13,585 bases of DNA, taken from JAMXLO01 sp046735215 (GTDB taxonomy: Bacteria; Pseudomonadota; Alphaproteobacteria; Acetobacterales; Acetobacteraceae). Positions 1 through 6,689 of the stretch are shown here, in pieces. The DNA lies in the NCBI GenBank assembly GCA_046735215.1, contig JBKPSV010000239.1, forward strand, positions 1 to 13,585, given 5' to 3'. The notes under the pieces are model-generated. The model saw only the letters and a list, made by a program, of their open reading frames with translations. It searched no databases and had not been told where the DNA came from. The position numbers and the translations under genes are program-made. Positions within the stretch are counted from its first letter, which is position 1. Each line of letters opens with the position of its first letter.

Positions 1-1
1 C

Positions 2-571
2 AACGACGCAGGCATGGAGTTCCGCCGCAAACAGTGGAGCACCGCCGAGGTGAAGGCGCTGCTCGACAAGGCGGGCTATGGTGGCGAGCGCATCGTCCTG
101 CTGCATCCGACGGACCAGCTCATCTACAACGCGTTCATCACCGTCGTCGCCGATGCGTTCCGCAAGGTCGGACTCAACATCGACGAGCAGATGGTGGACT
201 GGGGCACGGTGGTGCAGCGGCGCACCAGTAAGGAGCCGCTGGAAAAAGGCGGCTGGTCGATCTTCCCTGCCGGCGCCCCCGGGCCGGAGTATGTTGATCC
301 GATGCTGGCCAACACATTGCGCAGTCCGGGGGCCAAGGCATGGTTCGGCTGGCCTGATTCACCGGCGATCGAGGCGGCGTATGAGGCGTGGATCGACGCG
401 TCGAACGAGAGCGAGCGGCACAAGCAGGAGATGGCGTTCCAGGCGGCTGCGTTCGATTACGTGCCGACGATCCCGCTTGGCCAGTACCTTCCGCAGGCGG
501 CGTGGCGCTCGAATGTGACGGGCATGCTGAAGGGATCGGCGCCGGTGTTCTGGGGCGTGGACAAGAGCTGA
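2..571 (+). CDS. ABC transporter substrate-binding protein, family 5 (C-terminal part)
   Basis: This is the last ~190 residues of a periplasmic solute-binding protein of the peptide/nickel/opine (SBP_bac_5) family, which delivers small peptides or similar solutes to an inner-membrane ABC permease. The reading frame is open to the left edge, so the start and the signal peptide lie outside the window; the first ATG at 14 is internal. Family features visible are the segment predicting helix-strand structure around VADAFRKVGLNIDEQMVDWG, the typical aromatic-rich W/Y/F positions, and the characteristic ending with a PTIPLGQY strand followed by LKGSAPVFWGV close to the C-terminus. The ligand cannot be told from this half. 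It is the only + strand gene here and runs convergently into the amidase, with 3 bases between the two stop codons. Its permease partners would be expected to the left or elsewhere. Confidence 0.88.
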   Translation, partial: NDAGMEFRRKQWSTAEVKALLDKAGYGGERIVLLHPTDQLIYNAFITVVADAFRKVGLNIDEQMVDWGTVVQRRTSKEPLEKGGWSIFPAGAPGPEYVDPMLANTLRSPGAKAWFGWPDSPAIEAAYEAWIDASNESERHKQEMAFQAAAFDYVPTIPLGQYLPQAAWRSNVTGMLKGSAPVFWGVDKS

Positions 572-574
572 GCG

Positions 575-1990
575 TCAGGCAGTCGGCCGTCGGTCCGCCC
601 ACGGCCGCGCCGCCTCGAAGGCCGCTGCCACGCGTAGCAAATCGGCGTCGGCGCCGGGACGCGCAATCAATTGGATCGCGAGGGGCATCCCGTCGCGGTC
701 GAAGCCGCATGGCAGGCTGACCGCCGGATTGCCCGTCAGGTTGAACGGCATGGTGTAAGGATACCACGAGGCGCGAATGTTCTCGACCAGCTGGTTGTCG
801 ATCTCGATGGCCCCGAAGAAATCCTGGTCGATCGGCACCGCACTGCGCGACAGCGTCGGCATGGCGACGATGTCGCAGTCGTCGAACCAGGACTGCACCT
901 GACGATAGAGCCGTGTGCGCTGAAAGATCGCATCGTAGAGTTCGGCAGCCGAATAGCTGGCGACGCGATCCATCTGCCGCACGAAAGTCGGGCACATGAT
1001 GTCGCGGTGCTGCTTCAGGTGATGGCCGAACTGCGCCATCCGATAGGCGCCGTTGTTGACGAACCACACCGCTTCGGGGTTGTCGAACGGCGCGGTCAGC
1101 TCTGAAACGTCAGCGCCCAGTTCGCTGAATGCCGCCAATGCTGTTTGGCAGGCACTCAGCACCTCGGCCGCAACGGCGGCATTGCCGAGCCGGTCACGCC
1201 AGGCGATGCGCAGACCGCGCAGATCGCCAGATTGTGCCGCGGCCAAGAAATCGGGCTTGAGCCGGCCGGTGGTCAGAGGGTCGCGCAGATCCACGCCCGC
1301 CATTGCATCGAGCATCAGCGCTGTGTCGAGCACCGTGCGCGTCATCGGCGTCACGTAGGAGATGTTGCCGAACCCGTCCTGCGCATATTCCTGCGGCACG
1401 ACGCCGAGACCTTGCTTGAACCCGACGATGCCGTTGCACGCAGCGGGGATGCGTGTCGATCCGCCGCCGTCGGTAGCAACGGCAATCGGCACCAGTCCGG
1501 CCGCGACAGCAACCGCTGAGCCGCCGCTGGAGCCGCCGGAGCTGCGATCGGCACGCCAGGCATTACGGGTGCGGCCGAACAGCGGCGCCTGTGTCAGACA
1601 TTGTTGGCCGAACTCCGGCGTTGTGGTTTTGCCCACCACGATTGCGCCGGCCTGTTTCAGCCGCGCCACGGCAACCGAGTCATGATCCGGCACGTGATCC
1701 TTGAAGATCAGCGATCCCCAGGTCGTTCGAATGCCAGCAGTCGGGATCAGATCCTTCACGGCCACCGGGACGCCGTGCAGCGAACCGAGTTGCGCACCCC
1801 GCATGACAGCGGCTTCAGCGTCCCGCGCCGCCACCATCGCCATATCCCCGGCGATGGTGATGAATGCGTTCAGCGTCGGCTGGCTGCGCTCGATGCGCTC
1901 GAGCGTGTCGCGCATCACCTCGACGGGCGAGACCGCGCGCTTGCGGATCTGACCTGCCAGCTCGGCGGCTGAGGCAAAGGCGACGTCCAT
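575..1990 (-). CDS. Amidase (amidase signature family hydrolase)
   Basis: A 471-residue cytoplasmic hydrolase of the amidase signature family (GatA/FAAH/AtzF-like), which cleaves C-N amide bonds by a Ser-cisSer-Lys triad. The triad is complete: Lys79 in GVPVAVKDL, the cis-Ser154 in SSGGSSGGSA, and the nucleophile Ser178 in ATDGGGSTR. The spacings (75 and 24 residues) are those of the family. Length is normal for a stand-alone amidase, with no GatB/GatC neighbours, so a tRNA amidotransferase role is unlikely; annotations such as aspartyl/glutamyl-tRNA amidotransferase subunit A would be misleading. The substrate is not predictable. The start ATG at 1990 has an AGGAG ribosome-binding site at 1996-2000, five bases upstream. 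That site touches the base of a 15-bp hairpin (1999-2042). The gene ends convergently against the solute-binding protein gene; a link between imported peptide-like amides and this hydrolase is plausible but inferred. Confidence 0.93.
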   Translation of the reverse strand: MDVAFASAAELAGQIRKRAVSPVEVMRDTLERIERSQPTLNAFITIAGDMAMVAARDAEAAVMRGAQLGSLHGVPVAVKDLIPTAGIRTTWGSLIFKDHVPDHDSVAVARLKQAGAIVVGKTTTPEFGQQCLTQAPLFGRTRNAWRADRSSGGSSGGSAVAVAAGLVPIAVATDGGGSTRIPAACNGIVGFKQGLGVVPQEYAQDGFGNISYVTPMTRTVLDTALMLDAMAGVDLRDPLTTGRLKPDFLAAAQSGDLRGLRIAWRDRLGNAAVAAEVLSACQTALAAFSELGADVSELTAPFDNPEAVWFVNNGAYRMAQFGHHLKQHRDIMCPTFVRQMDRVASYSAAELYDAIFQRTRLYRQVQSWFDDCDIVAMPTLSRSAVPIDQDFFGAIEIDNQLVENIRASWYPYTMPFNLTGNPAVSLPCGFDRDGMPLAIQLIARPGADADLLRVAAAFEAARPWADRRPTA

Positions 1991-1995
1991 GTCTG

Positions 1996-2042
1996 CTCCT
2001 GATGCCGGGGTGGCCTGCTGCAGCCTACCACCCCGGCATCAG
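1996..2042 (-). terminator. 15-bp perfect hairpin between the NIPSNAP gene and the amidase, overlapping the amidase ribosome-binding site
   Basis: Bases 1999-2013 and 2028-2042 are perfect reverse complements (15 bp, mostly G/C, core GATGCCGGGGTGG), with a 14-base loop. On the - strand the stem begins one base after the NIPSNAP stop codon. It ends inside the amidase Shine-Dalgarno AGGAG (1996-2000), whose first two bases pair in the stem. There is no U-tract after the stem on either strand, so a classical intrinsic terminator is not shown. It may be an attenuator or partial terminator, a 3'-end stabilising stem for the upstream transcript, or a translation-modulating element for the amidase. 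The structure is seen; the role is inference. Confidence 0.6.
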
Positions 2043-2043
2043 T

Positions 2044-2343
2044 TCAGACACGCCGCAGAAAGCAGCGATCCTCCACGTCAATGCATTCCGTTCGCATCGC
2101 GTGGGCGAAGTTCTCCTGCGCCTCGGGATCTGCGCGTAGCGCTTCGCGATAGGTCTCGTACGCTGCAAGGCTATCGAACTCGATCATCGCAAGCGCAAAG
2201 TTGTTTGGCCCCTCCTTCGGCAGGAAGTATCCGAGCAACGCGCCACCGCAGCGCGCGATGATCGGCGGCCAGGTTGCGGCGTAACGTTCAAAGTCCGCGA
2301 TCCGATGCGGATTGAGCGTGTAGCGTATGCAGCAGGTGATCAC
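2044..2343 (-). CDS. NIPSNAP family protein
   Basis: A 99-residue protein of the NIPSNAP family, a dimeric ferredoxin-like alpha/beta-barrel fold found in many bacteria with no agreed biochemical role. The sequence shows the family pattern: an N-terminal strand (ITCCIRYTLNPHRIADFERY), the central GGALLGYFLP loop followed by NNFALAMIEFDSLAAYE, and the helical REALRADPEAQENF segment before a final strand. It starts with GTG at 2343; this GTG overlaps the TGA of the upstream monooxygenase gene (GTGA overlap), so it is almost certainly translated by coupling and forms a two-gene unit. It ends directly against the 15-bp hairpin. Both proteins of the pair belong to the dimeric alpha/beta-barrel clan, so they may act on the same small molecule or form a heteromer; that is inference. 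Confidence 0.88.
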   Translation of the reverse strand: MITCCIRYTLNPHRIADFERYAATWPPIIARCGGALLGYFLPKEGPNNFALAMIEFDSLAAYETYREALRADPEAQENFAHAMRTECIDVEDRCFLRRV

Positions 2344-2651
2344 GCCAGCACCCTGTACTGCACGCGCTCGCGCCGGACCAGCCGCGGCACACCTTCACCG
2401 AGAATCAGCGATTTGAAGTGGGGGGTCTGCTGATGTGCAGCAAACGCGGCTTCATCTTCGAACAGTTCGTAGAACAGGAACTGTGCCGGGTTCTCCACTG
2501 CGCGATGCACCACAAACAGCCGAACGCCTGATTCCCTCTGCGCCTCAGGTGCGAACCGCATAAGGATATCGGCCACCGCATCAGCTTCACCGTCGCGCGC
2601 TTCCCACAACGCCGTTACAGCCAGGCCACCGGTGATCTGTTGTGTCTGCAT
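2340..2651 (-). CDS. ABM-type monooxygenase / putative quinol monooxygenase
   Basis: A 103-residue protein resembling the antibiotic biosynthesis monooxygenase (ABM, YgiN/LsrG-like) family, small cofactor-independent oxygenases or isomerases of the dimeric alpha/beta-barrel clan. Seen in the sequence: an N-terminal strand AVTALWEAR, the helix DAVADILMRFAPEAQRESG, the strand RLFVVHRAVENPAQFLFYELFEDEAAFAAHQQTPHFK (given here as separate pieces RLFVVHRAV, FLFYELF and AAFAAHQQTPHFK), the last being the hallmark Y-E-x-(6-10)-AFxxHxxTxHF pattern. The start ATG at 2651 has a strong AGGAGG five bases upstream. Its stop overlaps the GTG start of the NIPSNAP gene. The substrate is unknown: quinols, aromatic intermediates or autoinducer-like molecules are all possible. 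No promoter was recognised in the 98 bases separating it from the phosphohexomutase gene. Confidence 0.87.
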   Translation of the reverse strand: MQTQQITGGLAVTALWEARDGEADAVADILMRFAPEAQRESGVRLFVVHRAVENPAQFLFYELFEDEAAFAAHQQTPHFKSLILGEGVPRLVRRERVQYRVLA

Positions 2652-2656
2652 GTCGT

Positions 2657-2662
2657 CCTCCT
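2657..2662 (-). promoter_or_regulatory. Strong ribosome-binding site of the monooxygenase-NIPSNAP pair
   Basis: The - strand reads AGGAGG five bases before the ATG at 2651. This is the full anti-Shine-Dalgarno complement. It fixes the monooxygenase start and probably drives translation of both coupled genes. Confidence 0.75.
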
Positions 2663-2749
2663 GTTGAACACAGAGAAGACGTAGAGATTTGCTCGCCGCA
2701 AATCAGCGCCGATCACTTCGACGCAGAGCGAAGCGTTATCAGCCGGCCG

Positions 2750-4162
2750 TTAGTGTCCCGCGTGGCTGCCGGAAAAATCTGGAGCCTGCACGCCGGACTG
2801 CTTCAGCTGTTGTACCAACGCCTGCTTCAGTCGCTCCAGTCCTGCATCAGACGTCGCCTCGGCACGCGCAACCAGCACAGCCTGGGTATTGGATGCCCGC
2901 AGGAGCCACCAGCCATCGTTCGTCTGCACGCGGACGCCGTCGGTTTCCGACACCTTGGCACCCTCTGCACGCAGCCGCTCAGCCACTTCCTCAATCACAG
3001 CAAACTTGCGGGTGTCGTCACAGTCGAAGCGGACTTCGGGAGTGTTGATTACCTGCGGCAGAGCATCGCGGATATCGGATAGCTTCTGGTCCACGCGTGC
3101 GAGCACGCCCAGCGTACGCACCGCAGCATACAGTGCATCGTCGAAGCCGTACCAGCGATCGGCAAAGAAAATGTGCCCCGACATCTCACCGGCGAGCGGC
3201 GAGCCGGTCTCCGCCATCTTCGCCTTGATCAGGCTATGACCGGTGCGCCACATCAATGGATTGCCCCCGGCGCGACCGATCTCGTCGAACAGCACCTGGC
3301 TCGCCTTCACGTCGGCAATGATTGTCGCACCCGGATGTTCGTGCAGCACATCGCGCGCCAGTATCACCAGCAACTGATCGCCGAACAGGATACGGCCCTT
3401 GTTGTCGATCAGCCCAATGCGATCCGCATCGCCGTCGAACGCAATGCCGACATCGGCGCGTTGCTTCGCGACCTCGGCGATGAGCTGCTCGAGATTTTGG
3501 GGCACCGTCGGATCCGGGTGGTGCGCCGGGAATGTCCCGTCGACCGCGGCATTCAGCACCGTGTGCTCACCAGGCAGCCCTGCAATCAGCTTCGTGAGTA
3601 CGTCGCCCGCAGCCCCGTTGCCATTGTCCCAGATTACCCGCAACAGGCGATCGCCGCCGTCCCAGTCGCTGAGCAATCGGGCGACATAGTCGGGCGCGAT
3701 GTCGATGTGCCGCTCACTGCCCTCCGCTTCCGCCATGACGTCCCCTGCCGCGGCCATGATTCCCAGATCGCGGATCTGCGTGCCGAAGAACGGCTTGCCC
3801 GTCAGCATCATCTTGAAGCCGTTGTAGTCCGGCGGGTTGTGGCTCCCGGTAACCATCACGGCGCCATCACATTTGAGGCTCGCGGAGGCGAAGTAAAGCA
3901 TCGGCGTTGGTCCACGGCCGATGCGCGTTACCTCCATGCCGCTCGCCATCAGGCCGCGGGTCAGTGCATCTTCCAGCGCTGGGCTGGACAGCCGCCCGTC
4001 ATAGCCGACAGCAACCGAGTGGCCATCGTTCCTCGCGACGATCGTGCCAAGGCAGCGACCGATCGCGAATGCATCCTTCTCCGACAGGGTACGTCCGACG
4101 ATGCCCCGGATATCGTATTCGCGCAGCGTCGTAGGATCGAAGCGGTGTGAGAACGCCATCAT
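2750..4162 (-). CDS. Phosphomannomutase/phosphoglucomutase (PMM/PGM, AlgC type)
   Basis: A 470-residue alpha-D-phosphohexomutase that interconverts mannose- or glucose-6-phosphate and the 1-phosphate through a phosphoserine, using a glucose/mannose-1,6-bisphosphate intermediate and Mg2+. All four active-site loops are present and positioned as in Pseudomonas AlgC: the phosphoserine Ser107 in VTGSHNPPDYNG, the metal-binding DGDADR at 243-248, the sugar-selecting GEMSGH at 325-330, and the phosphate-binding RASNTQ at 422-427. It overlaps galU by ATGA (start ATG 4162, galU stop 4159-4161), so the two are coupled. A second ATG at 4159 is equally possible: the GAGG upstream is 4 bases from the first ATG and 7 from the second, which slightly favours the second. 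With GalU it forms a route from hexose-6-phosphate to UDP-glucose for exopolysaccharide, LPS, glucan or trehalose. Mannose versus glucose preference cannot be read from the sequence. Confidence 0.96.
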   Translation of the reverse strand: MMAFSHRFDPTTLREYDIRGIVGRTLSEKDAFAIGRCLGTIVARNDGHSVAVGYDGRLSSPALEDALTRGLMASGMEVTRIGRGPTPMLYFASASLKCDGAVMVTGSHNPPDYNGFKMMLTGKPFFGTQIRDLGIMAAAGDVMAEAEGSERHIDIAPDYVARLLSDWDGGDRLLRVIWDNGNGAAGDVLTKLIAGLPGEHTVLNAAVDGTFPAHHPDPTVPQNLEQLIAEVAKQRADVGIAFDGDADRIGLIDNKGRILFGDQLLVILARDVLHEHPGATIIADVKASQVLFDEIGRAGGNPLMWRTGHSLIKAKMAETGSPLAGEMSGHIFFADRWYGFDDALYAAVRTLGVLARVDQKLSDIRDALPQVINTPEVRFDCDDTRKFAVIEEVAERLRAEGAKVSETDGVRVQTNDGWWLLRASNTQAVLVARAEATSDAGLERLKQALVQQLKQSGVQAPDFSGSHAGH

Positions 4163-5073
4163 ACAGCCTCACGCGATCTGGCGGGAACAGCGCAATCCGA
4201 CCGATCGGTGTAGTGTGCCAGGAAGGCACGCACGGCATCCGCCATCTCCGGTCGTTTCAGGGCGTAGGCGATCTGCGCTTCCAGGAAGCCGATCTTGTCG
4301 CCGCAGTCAAAGCGTTGGCCCTCGTAGCGCAGACCATGAAACGGCTGCGTGCCGATCAGCTTTGCCATCCCGTCCGTCAATTGCACCTCGCCACCTGCGC
4401 CACGTTCCATGCGTCCAAGATACTTGATCACCTCGGGCATCAGCACGTACCGGCCAATGATGGAAAGGTTCGATGGCGCGTCCTTCGGGGCGGGCTTCTC
4501 AACCAGCCCAAGGATTTCCACCCTGCGGCCGTCATCCTTGCCGGTTTGAAGGATGCCATAACGGTTGGTCTGCTCGCGCGGTACCTCGGTGACTGCGACC
4601 ACATTGCCACCGGTGTCGCGATACACGTCGGCGAGCTGGCTCAGACACGGTTGATCTGCCAGCACCAGATCGTCAGGCAACAGGATTGCGAACGGATCGT
4701 TGCCGATGAAAGCGCGGGCGCACCAGATTGCATGTCCGAGACCAAGCGGTACCTGTTGGCGCACTGTAACGATGGACCCGGGCTCGATCTGCGTGTTCCG
4801 CAGCACTTCGAGTTCCGCCGTCTTGCCCCGCTCACGCAGCGTCGCTTCCAGCTCGAAGGCGATGTCGAAATGCTCGACCAAGGCCGTCTTGCCCCGCCCC
4901 GTGACCATGCAGAACTGTTCGATACCGGCGGCGCGTGCCTCTTCGATGGCATACTGAATCAATGGCTTGTCAACAACTGGCAACATTTCCTTGGCCGTGG
5001 CTTTGGTGGCGGGCAGAAAACGCGTGCCCAGCCCCGCAACCGGCAGGACGGCCTTGCGCAACGGCTTGTTCAC
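4159..5073 (-). CDS. galU: UTP--glucose-1-phosphate uridylyltransferase
   Basis: Makes UDP-glucose and pyrophosphate from UTP and glucose-1-phosphate in the cytoplasm. From the GTG at 5073 the protein has 304 residues, close to the usual ~290-300. Visible motifs are the nucleotide-binding AGLGTRFLPATKA (13-25), LPVVDKPLIQYA (31-42), VPLGLGHA (108-115), the metal/base site LLPDD (131-135), TNRYGI (169-174), EKP (192-194), GGEVQLTD (227-234) and FDCGDKIGF (255-263). The frame is open to an ATG at 5130, but that adds 19 non-family residues. The GTG has GAGGGAG eight bases upstream and gives the normal MNKPLRKAVLPVAG start, so I chose it. The stop overlaps the start of the phosphohexomutase gene, its pathway predecessor. 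The C-terminal ~15 residues (after HYTDRSD) look non-conserved. Confidence 0.95.
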   Translation of the reverse strand: MNKPLRKAVLPVAGLGTRFLPATKATAKEMLPVVDKPLIQYAIEEARAAGIEQFCMVTGRGKTALVEHFDIAFELEATLRERGKTAELEVLRNTQIEPGSIVTVRQQVPLGLGHAIWCARAFIGNDPFAILLPDDLVLADQPCLSQLADVYRDTGGNVVAVTEVPREQTNRYGILQTGKDDGRRVEILGLVEKPAPKDAPSNLSIIGRYVLMPEVIKYLGRMERGAGGEVQLTDGMAKLIGTQPFHGLRYEGQRFDCGDKIGFLEAQIAYALKRPEMADAVRAFLAHYTDRSDCAVPARSREAV

Positions 5074-5081
5074 AAACTGTG

Positions 5082-5088
5082 CTCCCTC
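5082..5088 (-). promoter_or_regulatory. galU ribosome-binding site that decides the GTG start
   Basis: The - strand GAGGGAG lies 8 bases before GTG at 5073. No comparable site precedes the upstream ATG at 5130, so the GTG is the better start. Confidence 0.65.
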
Positions 5089-5212
5089 TGGTTTCCGGAC
5101 CCTAGGCCCCGAGCCGGCGCAAACCACCATCGCCGGCAGGCGGAACTATGGCCTTATGCGAAAGGCCCGGCAGCGACACGGGGCGACTGGTATCACGTTG
5201 CCGCGCACTCCG

Positions 5213-5716
5213 TCACGTGTTGCTGCGCCGGTGTGCTCCTGTACTCCCAAGCAGGACATCGCGCGCCAGGTTTATCCTGGTGGCGAGCCAATCGGAGCCG
5301 CCGCTGTCGGGGTGCGCAGTGCGCATCAGGCGGTGGTGAGCCGCGCGAATTTCGGCCTCGCTGGCACCGGGCTGCAGACCCAGTACCTGGTAGGCCTCGT
5401 CCCGTGTCATTCCGCCGGCGCGACGCCCCGGCGGCGGCTGGCGGGAACCGGCGGACTGATGCTGTTGCCGGCTGGTCCCCTGGCCCATACGATAAGCCCG
5501 CCAGCGCTGGTAGATGAGGGGACCGAACAAGGTCAGCGCGCCAAGAGCGATCCCCCCGCGACCGGACAGCATCAGCAACAGCGCGAGGCTGATGCCGCCC
5601 AGTGCGGCGATCCATGCCATCAGTGATTTGACCGTGGTCACCGACGCGCGCTCGAACGCTCGCATCCCGCCGAGAAACAGGAATAACGTCAGCGTGCCCA
5701 GAACCAGCCAAAGCAT
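5213..5716 (-). CDS. Membrane-anchored J-domain (DnaJ-like) protein
   Basis: A 167-residue protein with hydrophobic segments at about residues 1-17, 35-50 and 54-69, a basic proline-rich linker (about 75-102), and a C-terminal J domain (about 104-160). The J domain carries the essential HPD tripeptide at 135-137 in RTAHPDSGGSD, preceded by EAYQVLGLQPGASEAEIRAAHHRLM and followed by the NLARDVLL helix (pieces of helices I to IV). J domains stimulate the ATPase of DnaK/Hsp70; here the recruitment site would be the inner membrane, with the J domain in the cytoplasm. It lacks the Gly/Phe, zinc-finger and substrate-binding regions of true DnaJ, and resembles the Tim14/Pam18-like membrane J proteins common in Alphaproteobacteria. 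It is co-directional with galU, 139 bases upstream, so a shared transcript is possible. Start ATG 5716 has only a weak AGG upstream. Client proteins are unknown. Confidence 0.85.
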   Translation of the reverse strand: MLWLVLGTLTLFLFLGGMRAFERASVTTVKSLMAWIAALGGISLALLLMLSGRGGIALGALTLFGPLIYQRWRAYRMGQGTSRQQHQSAGSRQPPPGRRAGGMTRDEAYQVLGLQPGASEAEIRAAHHRLMRTAHPDSGGSDWLATRINLARDVLLGSTGAHRRSNT

Positions 5717-6096
5717 CGCGCCAGCCTAAGCTTCAGTCCGCCTGCTGTCAGGCCTGACCGAGCAGCGCTGGACCAGAAATCTCATCGGTCAGACCTTGCG
5801 GTTCATCAGAACGTATTTCCGCCTATTCATCGCCTGATGCAGTGCCAAGTTCCGGCCCACACTGCACCATCCGATCATGGATTACGTCGTTCTCTGCGCC
5901 GGGTATCAGACAGATGCAGCAGGTGAGCAAGCCACCGAAGGTATGTTCTCAGTCGCCGCGCAAGTCGACACAGAAGATGGCTCCGCGTCGCAATCCTACA
6001 TCTGGATACTGGCGGTATCCTCCGCGCCGTGCCGGCAGGCTTGTTGGCAGGTGGACAACCGGTCTCCAGTGGCATCGATGAAACGGGGCTCGTTAC
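5717..6096. other. Non-coding or decayed stretch (left part of debris field)
   Basis: About 380 bases with no supportable gene. It contains the perfect 12-bp palindrome GTCAGGCCTGAC (5747-5758) and an overlapping inverted repeat CTGACCGA (5754-5761) / TCGGTCAG (5785-5792). From about 5875 to 6096 the - strand frame that carries the Fn3 fragment stays open but reads arginine-rich, non-protein-like sequence, which suggests the true frame was lost. An ORF on the + strand from 5877 has no recognisable family and overlaps the Fn3 domain antisense. Confidence 0.5.
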
Positions 6097-6546
6097 GCCG
6101 GTGGTCAGCGAGGCGGTGGCCGACCACATGCTCAGGCCCCCTCCGTTTATGGCCTGTAATTGCACGTCGATCGCCGCCGCCGAGGGCAGGTCTGACAGCT
6201 GGTAGGGGGCGTCCACGTCCGGCACGATGGTCCACGTCTCGGCGCCCGCTGGAGCGTGCCGCAAGAGAAAACCGGTGGCGGCCCCGTGTCCTGGATCAAC
6301 GGTCGGCGCTGTCCAGGTCACGATGAGGTCGCTGCCGATGCCCTGCGCCAACACCGGGATGCCTGGCGCGTTGGGCGGCATCGCCGCTGGCGCGGCGGTG
6401 TCGTCCTTGGGAACCGCTGAGCCGCCGCTCTGGGAGAACTCTAAAGGTTCCCACGCCGTCCGCGGTGCCGGAGAACTCGGATGGCCCAATGCGTGCACTG
6501 CTGCCATTCGCTGATCTGTTGCGGCTCGATCCCTTGATCTTGGCAA
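6097..6546 (-). pseudogene. Orphan fibronectin type III domain, gene fragment
   Basis: The - strand frame opened by TTG at 6546 encodes one clear fibronectin type III-like domain at residues ~59-150 (about 6097-6372). It starts with PPNAPGIPVLAQG, continues with DLIVTWTAPTVDPG, ATGFLLRHAP, ETWTIVPDVDAPYQLSDL and AIDVQLQAINGGGLSMWSAT, and ends TASLTTG. This is the canonical Fn3 strand order, with the core Trp of strand B and the final W-S-x-T. Upstream is a plausible linker (WEPLEFSQSGGSAVPKDD) but no signal peptide, family N-terminus or good ribosome-binding site. Downstream the frame drifts into basic, unstructured sequence to a stop at 5875. Bacterial Fn3 domains of this type usually sit in phage tail proteins or secreted glycan-active enzymes; here the catalytic or anchoring partner is missing. 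I read it as a relic, not an expressed gene; a small intact protein of 223 residues (5875-6546) is the alternative. Confidence 0.55.
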
Positions 6547-6689
6547 GTCGCGCGGTTCCTCCGAGTGCCCGTGAAGCGAGCAAGGTCGCGATATCTTACC
6601 GCGCTCGGATTAACGTTAGGTTGACATACTAACAAATAGTGATCGCACTACTTGCAGTCGCAAACAATGTCTGGCGGTCACCTCTCGCG
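6373..6689. other. Unassigned stretch between the Fn3 fragment and the TPR remnant
   Basis: About 317 bases. The part 6373-6546 is the in-frame linker upstream of the Fn3 domain; 6547-6689 has no supportable gene in any frame. It includes a locally AT-richer patch (about 6606-6650) with TTGACA at 6621-6626 and the dyad TAGTG-ATCG-CACTA at 6637-6650 on the + strand, but no good -10 element at the right distance. Confidence 0.4.

Noticed and set aside
575..1990. Assignment of the amidase as GatA of the Glu-tRNA(Gln) amidotransferase
   Set aside because: Stand-alone gene with no gatB or gatC, and sequence outside the signature region is not GatA-like.
2700..2750. A small stem CTTCG-CGAAG downstream of the phosphohexomutase as a terminator
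   Set aside because: Only 5 bp with no U-tract; not distinguishable from chance.
3173..4150. A 325-codon + strand frame over the phosphohexomutase gene
   Set aside because: Shadow of the conserved - strand enzyme; no recognisable motif.
5073..5130. Upstream ATG at 5130 as the galU start
   Set aside because: Adds 19 residues not found in the family, while GTG 5073 has a good ribosome-binding site and gives the standard N-terminus.
4147..5517. A 456-codon + strand frame spanning galU and the start of the J-protein region
   Set aside because: It crosses two conserved - strand genes and shows no protein-like domain.
5877..6326. A + strand frame starting MDYVVLCAGYQ
   Set aside because: The first 50 residues look fairly protein-like, but it runs antisense to the Fn3 domain, turns Arg-rich, and has no ribosome-binding site or known family.
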